Made by a program: the position numbers and the translations under genes. Of a stretch of 11,325 nt of DNA, positions 1 through 5,868 are shown one piece after another. The DNA comes from JALUUH01 sp964636675. Lineage in GTDB: Bacteria > Pseudomonadota > Gammaproteobacteria > S012-40. The stretch's first letter is position 1. Every line of letters starts with the position of its first letter. Below the pieces are notes generated by a model, which saw nothing but the letters and a program-made list of their open reading frames with translations, was not told where the DNA came from and made no database searches. The stretch covers positions 1 through 11,325 of the forward strand of contig CAZWUO010000122.1 of NCBI GenBank assembly GCA_964636675.1, given 5' to 3'.

Positions 1-118
1 CTGATGGAGGGTTGAACTTTTGTGCTTCTGTGGTTTTTTCAATGCCTTCCATTGGTACTGAAGCACAACCAGCAAATAAAATAGAAATCAAAGCGATCAA
101 CATGATTTTTTTAAACAT
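1..118 (-). CDS. Small outer-membrane-type lipoprotein, N-terminal part (DUF2846-like)
   Basis: Only the first 39 codons are in the window; the gene runs off the left edge. The start is ATG at 118-116, preceded by a good ribosome binding site (AGGAG at 129-125, on the complementary strand). The N-terminus is a textbook lipoprotein signal: two lysines at residues 3-4, a hydrophobic stretch, then LFAGC with the lipidated cysteine at residue 18, followed by ASVPM. The start of the mature part (ASVPM, then a charged stretch and FNPPS) resembles the small DUF2846 lipoproteins of gammaproteobacteria, whose function is unknown; this assignment is tentative. The gene starts 31 bases after the attC-like junction at 150/149, in the same orientation as the defence genes, so it is probably the cargo of the next integron cassette. 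A lipoprotein precursor of this kind would need Lnt for final acylation. Confidence 0.72.
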   Translation of the reverse strand, partial: MFKKIMLIALISILFAGCASVPMEGIEKTTEAQKFNPPS

Positions 119-143
119 TTAATTCTCCTTTTTCGTTTAATTA

Positions 144-261
144 GCATAACGTCCGACATCAGCGCGTTTGCGTAAGCATGGTTTGGCTGTGATAAAATCG
201 AGCAAAGCGAGATCACAGCCAAACCATGCTTACGCAAATCCGTTGTATGCTGTTGTTATAC
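144..261 (-). other. Integron attC recombination site (long hairpin)
   Basis: A perfect 27-bp inverted repeat (167-193 with 212-238, 18-base loop) is flanked on each side by exactly 16 imperfectly paired bases (151-166 and 239-254) and then by 7-bp core-like boxes. On the minus strand these are GTATAAC (261-255) and GTTATGC (150-144). This is the R''-L''-loop-L'-R' layout of integron attC sites, and its length of about 118 bp is within the known range. The stop codon TAA of the nuclease gene lies inside the R'' box, as is common at cassette ends. The proof of identity is at the far end: the putative cassette start at 2214 reads TTATACGC, the exact complement of the GCGTATAAC found here, as expected when R'' and R' come from one circular cassette. 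A rho-independent terminator is less likely because no T-run follows the stem. Confidence 0.82.
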
Positions 262-999
262 GCATTTAAGTACTAGAGACTTGGTTTTAACTAATAATTT
301 TTCTAAATATTCTGGCCATAATTCATTATTTTTCATTGTACTAATAAGCTCTGTAAATTTATCATCTGTTAACGCTACTGTGGCGGATGTTGCCGCATAA
401 ATTGATTTTGGTTGACACTCATTAAACAAACCTTCTACCAGAAAAATCAATCTATTTCGTGACCGCGTATTTGGTTTTTTATTAAACTTATCGTATCGAA
501 TCCAACATTCTTCGACACACTCACTAATTTTATTGCCTATCTCAAACCTCTTTAAAACTAATCTCTCGGAATTATTTAAACCTACAACGTCAATGATATT
601 TTCGCCTTTTTCAGTAAGACCACGCATTCTAAATAGTCTTAAAGAAAGATGGTCTGTAGGATCATCATCGTAAGGATTAACAATTGGTTCTTTAACTACA
701 TCGTGTGTTCCTTTCGAGCCATTACACTTTTTACATGATGGTAAAAGATTCACCCAAACAACAACTTTATTTGGGTTATTTTTTTTATCTTCAAAGTGCT
801 CAACCTCCATGTATTTGCTTTCTTCAGTCAAGTCACACTCACAATATGCGCACTTTCCAAAACTAGACTTTAAAAGTGGTCCTTTAATCGCATCAACATT
901 CCATACCGAAGAACCATCGGTTTTGTATTTTTCGATCAACTCATATTGCTTTTCATCGGATAAATATGCAGGAGATTCAAATCTATCCAACTTGATCAC
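256..999 (-). CDS. ptuB: HNH endonuclease, PtuB-like (Septu/retron effector family)
   Basis: A 247-residue protein with a zinc-ribbon HNH core: CAYC (Cys50, Cys53), EVEHF (Glu67-His68), NLLPSCKKCN (Asn84, Cys89, Cys92, Asn93) and His99. This arrangement, with the phrase NLLPSC..CN.SKG, is characteristic of the TIGR02646/PtuB nucleases that partner an ABC-type ATPase in Septu and in some retron systems. The presumed activity is DNA cleavage triggered by phage infection, in complex with the ATPase. The start is GTG at 999-997, supported by AAAGGAG just upstream; it overlaps the end of the ATPase frame by 17 bases, which implies translational coupling. The stop codon sits in the attC R'' box. 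The gene looks intact. The HNH call is firm; the Septu label is from gene pairing and motifs, since no search could be run. Confidence 0.85.
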   Translation of the reverse strand: MIKLDRFESPAYLSDEKQYELIEKYKTDGSSVWNVDAIKGPLLKSSFGKCAYCECDLTEESKYMEVEHFEDKKNNPNKVVVWVNLLPSCKKCNGSKGTHDVVKEPIVNPYDDDPTDHLSLRLFRMRGLTEKGENIIDVVGLNNSERLVLKRFEIGNKISECVEECWIRYDKFNKKPNTRSRNRLIFLVEGLFNECQPKSIYAATSATVALTDDKFTELISTMKNNELWPEYLEKLLVKTKSLVLKCV

Positions 1000-1186
1000 T
1001 TGACTCTCCTTTAACAGACATTAGCTGAAATTTTAGAAGTTTTCTCAAATGGTTATCAGGATGCAATAGAATTTCAAGTTCTTTATAAGCTACAACTGCA
1101 GCCTCATAATCATCTTGATCAATTGATTTTTCAAAACTTAATATATTTTCTTTGTATGCATTAGTTCTAATGTCCGTCATCCCCAT
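983..1186 (-). CDS. Detached C-terminal tail of the PtuA-like ATPase
   Basis: This stretch of 67 codons from ATG 1186 is not an independent gene by content. It lies in exactly the same frame as the upstream ATPase, and the codons between the TGA at 1246-1244 and this ATG also read as good protein (PSSKYGFQGWTVEEVLVDV, then MGMTD). In related ATPases a segment with GWTVEEIL..VMG, a short acidic helix and LHP.N.LRKLLK.QL forms the C-terminal helical tail; here it is GWTVEEVL, then LHPDNHLRKLLKFQL. It is therefore annotated as the separated tail of the same gene. It could be made as a separate peptide by reinitiation: AGAGGAGG lies 14 bases upstream of ATG 1186, farther than is usual. It ends in TAG at 985-983 and overlaps the nuclease start. 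Confidence 0.6.
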   Translation of the reverse strand: MGMTDIRTNAYKENILSFEKSIDQDDYEAAVVAYKELEILLHPDNHLRKLLKFQLMSVKGESSDQVG

Positions 1187-1200
1187 TACATCAACTAAAA

Positions 1201-1208
1201 CCTCCTCT
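1201..1208 (-). promoter_or_regulatory. Strong Shine-Dalgarno-like motif inside the ATPase frame
   Basis: The minus strand reads AGAGGAGG here, between the premature TGA and the in-frame ATG at 1186. It could help ribosomes reinitiate and produce the C-terminal tail separately, but the 14-base distance to the ATG is long, and the same bases code for the conserved residues VEEV, so it may be coincidence. Confidence 0.3.
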
Positions 1209-1243
1209 ACTGTCCATCCCTGAAACCCATATTTACTACTAGG

Positions 1244-2170
1244 TCACTCTCTTCTATAAATCTGATCCCCATCACTTTCAAGGGCAATAATTTCTTCTGG
1301 ATTAGCTGCTTGTATAATATGAGGGCTGTGTGTTGAAGCAATAAATTGTACATTGGGAAATACTTCAACCAATATTCTTGACATTCTTGCCTGCCACTCT
1401 GGGTGAAGATGGAGTTCAAGTTCATCAATTAATACAACGCCATCAAATTCATCTACTTTAACGCCAGGTTCCTTAAAACGATATTCGATGTCCTTAATAA
1501 TGCCAAATATAATTGACAAACATGACTTGAATCCAGAGGAAAGGTATTCATAATATATTTCTCCATTTGGAGTGCCGACCATAATTTCATTTGATGATGC
1601 TAAAACTTTACTGAAATAAAACTCCTCATTTAGTAATGAAAAGCATTTTTTTGCTATCTCAAGATTATGCATTTGCACTTCGGTTAATGCATCTTTGTGT
1701 GCAGAATATAGAAACCTGTTAACAAACCAATTTTTAACTTCAGTTATATTTACCCCAGTTTTAGCTTCCTCATATATTTGATGAACTTCCTTTAATATAT
1801 CTTTGCTAACAGCGTTAAGCAGTTGATATTGAAAAGTTCGATTGACCTTAAGAGAAAGCAAGAATTTAGCGTGTTGATGCAACCCTCTTATATTTGATTT
1901 TTTATCTGGATCAAAATCATCAATTATTACATTCGAATCTATAACCTCATCATTAATTTTGACTTTTGCGGAAAAATGACCATTTTGACAGGCAATATTT
2001 CGCTTCAAAATATTCGTTTGAGCATGTGAAAATGTATGGGCTACGCATTCCAATACTGTTGTTTTCCCAATACCATTGGGGCCACAAATTAAGTTCATAT
2101 GATCATTAAAATCAAGAGTTAAATCCTTTATCCCACCTATCCCTTCGATCCTAATTGACTCAACTTTCAC
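1244..2170 (-). CDS. ptuA: ABC-type AAA ATPase, PtuA-like (Septu), prematurely terminated
   Basis: A 308-residue ATPase of the AAA_15/AAA_21 (SMC/OLD-like) type. The visible motifs are Walker A GPNGIGKT (30-37), an ABC signature-like SSGFKS (211-216), Walker B VVLIDE (245-250) followed by LELHLHP, and the switch histidine in STHSPH (His281). In Septu such an ATPase (PtuA) assembles with the HNH nuclease (PtuB) encoded just downstream and controls it by ATP binding. The start is GTG at 2170-2168 with AGGGAG seven bases upstream. The frame stops at TGA 1246-1244, but homologous-looking sequence continues in the same frame for 86 further codons to 983; the unbroken protein would be about 395 residues. 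This suggests a point nonsense mutation, readthrough, or a sequencing error. All nucleotide-binding motifs lie before the stop. There is no TOPRIM domain, which argues against OLD or Gabija GajA. Confidence 0.82.
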   Translation of the reverse strand: MKVESIRIEGIGGIKDLTLDFNDHMNLICGPNGIGKTTVLECVAHTFSHAQTNILKRNIACQNGHFSAKVKINDEVIDSNVIIDDFDPDKKSNIRGLHQHAKFLLSLKVNRTFQYQLLNAVSKDILKEVHQIYEEAKTGVNITEVKNWFVNRFLYSAHKDALTEVQMHNLEIAKKCFSLLNEEFYFSKVLASSNEIMVGTPNGEIYYEYLSSGFKSCLSIIFGIIKDIEYRFKEPGVKVDEFDGVVLIDELELHLHPEWQARMSRILVEVFPNVQFIASTHSPHIIQAANPEEIIALESDGDQIYRRE

Positions 2171-2240
2171 AAATCACTCCCTAATATTTATGATTTCCAA
2201 TTTCAAGCGTATAACAGTTTTATTCTAACGAAGGTGCATA

Positions 2241-2380
2241 CTATCCCCTTGCGGCCTATTTTTCAGTATCAAATATTTGACGCCCGAAAAAATATTTTAA
2301 AACATGAATTTATCGCTTTTTATTATTACACCCTCAGAAATAGGCAACACCTTCCACCTATCCCCTTTGCCGCCTATTTT
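2241..2380. repeat. Pair of direct repeats, CTATCCCCTT(T)GC.GCCTATTTT
   Basis: Copy 1 lies at 2241-2262 and copy 2 at 2358-2380. They differ by one inserted T and one C/G change. Copy 2 is also the right half of a larger unit bounded by an inverted 8-mer (AAATAGGC at 2338-2345, GCCTATTT at 2372-2379). The arrangement resembles dispersed, palindrome-containing repeats such as REP elements or non-autonomous transposable elements; that class assignment is inference. Confidence 0.6.
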
Positions 2381-2475
2381 GCTGTTGGTTTTTGGTGATG
2401 TGGATATTTTCCGGTAAAACAATGTGTTAACTATGTAGCAAAAATTCACTTTTGGGGATAGGCAGCACCTTCCGC
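2340..2475. repeat. Pair of direct repeats, ATAGGCA(A/G)CACCTTCC(A/G)C
   Basis: Copies lie at 2340-2357 and 2458-2475, matching at 16 of 18 positions. The second copy is preceded by GGGG, and this GGGGATAG....GCACCTT block is also present in inverted orientation at 2231-2248 (15 of 18 bases match). Together with the CTATCCCC repeats this gives at least three members of one repeat family within 250 bases. Confidence 0.55.
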
Positions 2476-2680
2476 TGATTTCTGTTTATTATTTCGGCAT
2501 TACAGTCTCTCGTACATCAACCCTCTTATATTGCCGCTTCAGTTGCTCTATCAGCATTCCGGGCAGCAAAGGTAGGCGCTTTTAGGCAAGACATGTAACA
2601 CCGCCACGGATGCTGACAGGCTAACCCTTCGGGCGAAATTCAAATACGTCATGGTTTTTGCTTTATCGTTATGCAGCGCT

Positions 2681-2726
2681 ACCTGCCCTCAGTAGGATGC
2701 AGGCTTAGGCACAATTGAGGGCAGGT
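2681..2726. repeat. Perfect 11-bp inverted repeat upstream of a small zinc-finger-like gene
   Basis: ACCTGCCCTCA (2681-2691) and TGAGGGCAGGT (2716-2726) are perfect complements separated by 24 bases. The repeat ends 33 bases before the ATG at 2760. It could be an operator, a leader hairpin, or a remnant of a mobile element end; no T-run follows, so it is not an obvious terminator. Confidence 0.6.
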
Positions 2727-2746
2727 CATGAAGTAATCGATTCATC

Positions 2747-2751
2747 AGGAG
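2747..2751 (+). promoter_or_regulatory. Ribosome binding site that fixes the start at 2760
   Basis: AGGAG lies eight bases before ATG 2760. An in-frame TTG at 2715 would lengthen the protein by 15 residues, but it lies at the edge of the inverted repeat and has no comparable ribosome binding site, so ATG 2760 is preferred. Confidence 0.6.
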
Positions 2752-2759
2752 ATCTCGCA

Positions 2760-2945
2760 ATGAACGATCAAACAATGCTTGAACAGCAGAAATTCGAATG
2801 CCATATCTGCTTAAACGAAATCCCGCGAACCGTCGGTGATAACGTCGAAGGTGACGAATATGTTTTACATTTTTTTGGTTTAGACTGTTACCAGAAATGG
2901 CGAGATACCAGCCATCCAAATAACGACGGCAAACACCCCAGGTAG
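2760..2945 (+). CDS. Small zinc-finger-like protein (DUF3330-like)
   Basis: A 61-residue protein with a compact metal-site pattern: CHIC (Cys14, Cys17), then VLHFFG with His37 and LDCY with Cys43, followed by KW. This C-x2-C...HF.GL.CY.KW pattern matches my recollection of the DUF3330 family of tiny proteins of unknown function; binding of one zinc ion is likely. The start is ATG 2760 with AGGAG upstream. The gene stands alone on the plus strand, between the repeat-rich region and the 3' end of lnt, and its stop codon lies within the loop of a terminator. No signal peptide or membrane segment is seen. Biological role unknown. Confidence 0.7.
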   Translation: MNDQTMLEQQKFECHICLNEIPRTVGDNVEGDEYVLHFFGLDCYQKWRDTSHPNNDGKHPR

Positions 2946-2967
2946 ATCAAACACTGGGGTATTTTTT
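2935..2967 (+). terminator. Rho-independent terminator after the small zinc-finger-like gene
   Basis: ACCCCAG (2935-2941) pairs with CTGGGGT (2954-2960) across a 12-base loop, followed by ATTTTTT (2961-2967). The left arm is coding sequence of the plus-strand gene, its TAG stop lies in the loop, and the right arm and T-run lie in the last codons of lnt on the other strand. Read on the minus strand there is no T-run after the stem, so it would stop plus-strand transcription only. Confidence 0.8.
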
Positions 2968-4515
2968 CGGTGTACTAGGGTCTGTTGACGAATGTAATTG
3001 TTGTTTTTTTAAATTTCGGTTAAACACCAATATTCCAAAAAAACTTAATAGCAGTAGAAACACCATCGGTGTATTTGAAAAAACGGCATACGGGGTCATT
3101 CCCGCCATTGGCTGTACGTTATCCGTCAACACATGCGTTTGAAATTGGGGTGATTGGCTTTGGATATTTCCTTTTGGATCGATGATCGCAGAGATGCCGG
3201 TATTGGTCGAACGTATCATATACCGACCTGTCTCGAGTGAACGCATTCTCGCCATTTGCAAATGTTGATGTGGCGCGATAGAGGTACCAAACCAAGCATC
3301 GTTAGATAAGTTAATAAGCAAGGTGGCATCGGGCAAGGCCTGGATGATTTCATCACCAAACGCATCTTCATAACAGATAGAAACCCCCGCCTTTTGGCCC
3401 GCGACTTCCAAGATAGGCAGGGTCGAGACATCACCCGCAGAAAATTCCGACACAGGGATATTAAAACGCTTAACAATGTCACCTAAAAGATCAGGAAAGG
3501 GCAGAAACTCGCCAAATGGAACCAGGTGTCTTTTTTCATAAAAACCAGTATGCCGGCCTAAACTGACCATACTATTGTAGTAGTGCTTTTTGCGTTGATC
3601 ATAAATGGGAATGCCTAACACAACTTCAGACCCATTCATTCGCGCCTCTTGTGCAATGCCTTCTAAATACGGTAACACCTGATGATAAAAAGCAGGTATG
3701 GCGGTTTCTGGCCATACAATCAGATCACTATCCCAGTTCTCCCGGCTCAATTTTGCATACATGTCCATCGTTGGCATGCGTTGTTCCGGCAACCATTTTT
3801 TGTCCTGGGAAATATTGCCCTGAATCATGCTGACCTTTAGTGGTTGAGCAACCGGTTCAGTCCAATCGATCAGGGTTAACAAACCGGTCACTCCCCATAA
3901 TAGAACTAATGAGGCAACAACTGGTTTTAACTTCTGACGTCCTTCCACCAAGGCATACGCAATTAATCCTGCACTTAAAAGAACAGCAAAACTAATACTA
4001 AAAATACCAAAAATGGGCGCCAAACCAGAAAGTGGCATACCAAGCTGACTATAGCCTGCGATTAACCACGGAAAACCGGTAAATGCCCAACTACGGATCC
4101 ATTCGAATAAAACCCATAACATGGGCATAATGATCAGAAATTGCCAGCCTGCTCGGTCTTTTAGCGCACTATAAAACTTACGCGACATCCACGCCATAAT
4201 GGCCGGAAATAACGCCATAAATAACACGAACAACACCGTCAGAAAAATTGAAAGCGGAATCCCAACACCGCCAAACTCGTTCATGCTTACATGAACCCAC
4301 GAAGCCCCCCAAGCAAACATGCCAAGTCCAAAAAGCCAGCCACGCCAAAAAGCCTGCTTCGACGATGTGTAAAACAAACACAGCATAAAGACCGCAAAAG
4401 AAAGAATAATAAGAGGTGCTAGATTGAACGGAGCAAATGAAAGTATAGTGCTGCTTCCAGCAATTAACGTTGCTACATCACCCCGCCTTCCGGCGACAAG
4501 GCGCTTAATGTTCAC
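2947..4515 (-). CDS. lnt: Apolipoprotein N-acyltransferase
   Basis: Inner-membrane enzyme that adds the third acyl chain to the N-terminal cysteine of lipoproteins, using phospholipid as donor. The N-terminal half is a series of hydrophobic membrane segments; the C-terminal half is a nitrilase-type periplasmic domain, followed by a final hydrophobic segment (PMVFLLLLSFFGILVF) near the C-terminus. The catalytic triad is visible: Glu270 in WPETA, Lys328 in YEKRHLVPFGEF and Cys381 in SICYEDAFG, close to E. coli Glu267, Lys335 and Cys387. The start chosen is GTG 4515-4513, giving 522 residues (E. coli 512). It overlaps the corC stop by 11 bases; a frame open to 4614 would add 33 residues that do not look like Lnt. 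It is the last gene of the operon, and its 3' end overlaps the convergent terminator. Confidence 0.95.
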   Translation of the reverse strand: MNIKRLVAGRRGDVATLIAGSSTILSFAPFNLAPLIILSFAVFMLCLFYTSSKQAFWRGWLFGLGMFAWGASWVHVSMNEFGGVGIPLSIFLTVLFVLFMALFPAIMAWMSRKFYSALKDRAGWQFLIIMPMLWVLFEWIRSWAFTGFPWLIAGYSQLGMPLSGLAPIFGIFSISFAVLLSAGLIAYALVEGRQKLKPVVASLVLLWGVTGLLTLIDWTEPVAQPLKVSMIQGNISQDKKWLPEQRMPTMDMYAKLSRENWDSDLIVWPETAIPAFYHQVLPYLEGIAQEARMNGSEVVLGIPIYDQRKKHYYNSMVSLGRHTGFYEKRHLVPFGEFLPFPDLLGDIVKRFNIPVSEFSAGDVSTLPILEVAGQKAGVSICYEDAFGDEIIQALPDATLLINLSNDAWFGTSIAPHQHLQMARMRSLETGRYMIRSTNTGISAIIDPKGNIQSQSPQFQTHVLTDNVQPMAGMTPYAVFSNTPMVFLLLLSFFGILVFNRNLKKQQLHSSTDPSTPKKYPSV

Positions 4516-5386
4516 GATGGTTTTGAATTTGCGGGGAATGATTGAGAAGCTGTAATTTAAGTAAATGAATACGCCGATTATCTGCGCGCAACACGGTAAA
4601 TTGATATTGCTCATTAATCACGGTGGTCTCGTCACGCTTGGGTAGATGCCCAAAACTATTCATCACCAAACCACCAATCGTATCAAACTCTTCATCGCTA
4701 AAACTGGCATCAAAATGCGCATTAAAATCATCAATAGGGGTCAATGCTTTTACCGAAAATACATTGCTATCATAAGATTTAATGAATGACTCATCATCCA
4801 CATCAAATTCGTCTTCTATCTCACCGACAATTTGCTCTAATACATCTTCAATCGTCACCAGTCCTGCAACTCCACCAAACTCATCGGCGACGACGGCCAT
4901 ATGATTTCGATTTGATCGAAAGTCCTTCAACAACACGTTGAGTCGCTTACTTTCAGGAATGAATACCGGAGAACGCATAATGTCTCTTATATCAAACGTT
5001 TTTTCATTTTGATTTGCAAAACATGCCAACAAATCTTTGGCGAGCAAAATACCAATGATTTCATCACGATTTCCATCAATGACGGGAAATCGTGAATGCC
5101 CAGACTCCAAGATAGCGGGTAAAAACTCTTCAAGCGGAACATCCCGCTTTACAACAACCATTTGCGAACGCGGTACCATAATGTCACGCACGTGCATTTC
5201 GGATACTTGTAATACGCCCTCTATCATTGCCAGCGCATCGGCATCCAACAGATTTCGGTGTTCAGATTCACGCAACAACTCAATAAGTTGCTCTCGATCT
5301 CTAGGCTCACTACCGCTAAATGCCTGGCTTATTTTATCCAACCACGACTTTACGTCCGGGTTACCATTACGCGCTTCCTTTATCAT
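4505..5386 (-). CDS. corC: CBS-domain protein CorC/YbeX
   Basis: A 293-residue cytoplasmic protein. Two CBS domains span roughly residues 65-125 and 130-190 (motifs VRDIMVPRSQM, SGHSRFPVID, FGGVAGLVTIEDVLE, IVGEIEDEFD), followed by a CorC/HlyC transporter-associated domain at about 205-285. The family was first linked to cobalt and magnesium efflux; the E. coli YbeX protein has since been tied to ribosome and rRNA metabolism, which suits its neighbours here. It lacks the membrane DUF21 domain of the longer hemolysin-C relatives. The start ATG 5386-5384 overlaps the ybeY stop by four bases (ATGA), and its end overlaps lnt by 11 bases. Length is normal for the family. Confidence 0.95.
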   Translation of the reverse strand: MIKEARNGNPDVKSWLDKISQAFSGSEPRDREQLIELLRESEHRNLLDADALAMIEGVLQVSEMHVRDIMVPRSQMVVVKRDVPLEEFLPAILESGHSRFPVIDGNRDEIIGILLAKDLLACFANQNEKTFDIRDIMRSPVFIPESKRLNVLLKDFRSNRNHMAVVADEFGGVAGLVTIEDVLEQIVGEIEDEFDVDDESFIKSYDSNVFSVKALTPIDDFNAHFDASFSDEEFDTIGGLVMNSFGHLPKRDETTVINEQYQFTVLRADNRRIHLLKLQLLNHSPQIQNHREH

Positions 5387-5868
5387 GCGCCAGTCCTATC
5401 CACATACGGATTAGCGTAACCAAATTGACTTAATAAGTTAATTTCAAGCGTTTCCATTTTTTCCGCTTCTTCATCCTCTATGTGATCATGCCCAAGCAAG
5501 TGCAAAGTTCCGTGAATAACCATGTGCGCCCAATGTGCATCGCTGCTTTTTTTCTGTGCCGATGCTTCGTGTTCAACAATCGTAGCACAAATTACAATAT
5601 CACCTAACAAAGGCTCTGCTATTTCAGCGGGCAACTCAGCCGGAAAAGACAGCACATTGCTTGTTTTATCGATATTTCGAAAATCTCTATTCAGCTGACG
5701 CATTTCATCTTCGTCAGTAACTCGAATCGTCATCACACTGTCTTGTGCAAAAAGATCAATCGTTGCTTGCGCCCAAGTCGATAATAATTCAACACTCGGA
5801 GCATGGAGACCGGGTTTTGCAAATTGCACCTCTATCTCGATCACCCTGGTTAGCGCCGGTTTATTCAT
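5383..5868 (-). CDS. ybeY: Endoribonuclease YbeY (rRNA maturation factor)
   Basis: A 161-residue single-strand-specific metallo-endoribonuclease involved in 16S rRNA 3'-end maturation and 70S ribosome quality control. The family zinc motif is complete: HGTLHLLGHDH with His119, His123 and His129 as zinc ligands, followed by an acidic helix (EDEEAEKME). The upstream conserved stretch LNRDFRNIDKTSNVLSFP (about residues 59-76) contains the expected arginine and the TDVLSFP-type strand. The start ATG 5868-5866 overlaps the phoH stop by four bases (ATGA), and the stop overlaps the corC start in the same way. Normal length; no defects. Confidence 0.96.
   Translation of the reverse strand: MNKPALTRVIEIEVQFAKPGLHAPSVELLSTWAQATIDLFAQDSVMTIRVTDEDEMRQLNRDFRNIDKTSNVLSFPAELPAEIAEPLLGDIVICATIVEHEASAQKKSSDAHWAHMVIHGTLHLLGHDHIEDEEAEKMETLEINLLSQFGYANPYVDRTGA

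Larger units (their letters stand above)
150..2214 (-). mobile_element. Integron gene cassette carrying an ATPase/HNH defence module
   Basis: On the minus strand the cassette would start at T2214 (G|TTATACGC at the junction) and end at G150 in the attC, giving 2065 bp. Both edges fit the G|TT cleavage rule of integron integrases, and the first bases of the cassette are complementary over nine bases to the R'' side of its own attC. The contents are two overlapping same-strand genes with short flanks. The DNA is visibly AT-richer than the neighbouring operon: 17 of 60 bases are G or C at 1741-1800, against 30 of 60 inside miaB at 7501-7560. No integron integrase gene is in the window, so this could be one end of an array, a cluster of attC sites without integrase, or a single cassette at a secondary site. 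The cassette call rests on structure seen here; its age and mobility are inference. Confidence 0.75.
2215..2759. other. Intergenic region with repeats, no convincing gene
   Basis: About 545 bases separate the defence cassette from the small plus-strand gene. No frame on either strand gives a recognisable protein. The stretch contains a family of related GC-rich repeats (2231-2475) and an 11-bp inverted repeat (2681-2726). Because cassette transcription points leftward, this is the region from which the cassette genes would be driven, and where an attI site or preceding attC would have to lie; neither is clear by eye. Confidence 0.7.

Noticed and set aside
167..238. Hairpin read as a rho-independent terminator for the nuclease gene
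   Set aside because: Neither side is followed by a T-run, the stem is much longer than usual, and the flanking core boxes with symmetrical spacing fit attC better.
1244..1246. TGA as a selenocysteine codon
   Set aside because: The ATPase family has no selenocysteine at this place, and no SECIS-like hairpin is evident immediately downstream.
1207..1428. 73-codon minus-strand frame overlapping the end of the ATPase, which would suggest a frameshift
   Set aside because: Its translation is unlike the family. The true continuation of the ATPase is in the original frame after TGA 1246-1244, so the defect is a nonsense codon and not a frameshift.
1..2500. Retron (reverse transcriptase plus msr-msd) accompanying the PtuA/PtuB-like pair
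   Set aside because: No reverse transcriptase frame is present, and the structured repeat fits an attC site rather than an msr-msd RNA.
2489..2581. Short minus-strand frame whose translation (KRLPLLPGMLIEQLKRQY...) vaguely recalls a tyrosine recombinase segment, hence a possible integrase remnant
   Set aside because: It is only about 30 codons long, lacks any catalytic residues, has no flanking homologous frames, and the orientation is not that expected for a standard integron integrase.
2689..2919. Minus-strand frame opposite the small zinc-finger-like gene
   Set aside because: The plus-strand frame has a ribosome binding site, a metal-ligand pattern and a terminator; the minus frame has none of these.
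4516..4614. 33-residue N-terminal extension of Lnt
   Set aside because: It overlaps corC coding sequence by far more than the operon's usual few bases, and GTG 4515 gives the expected family length.
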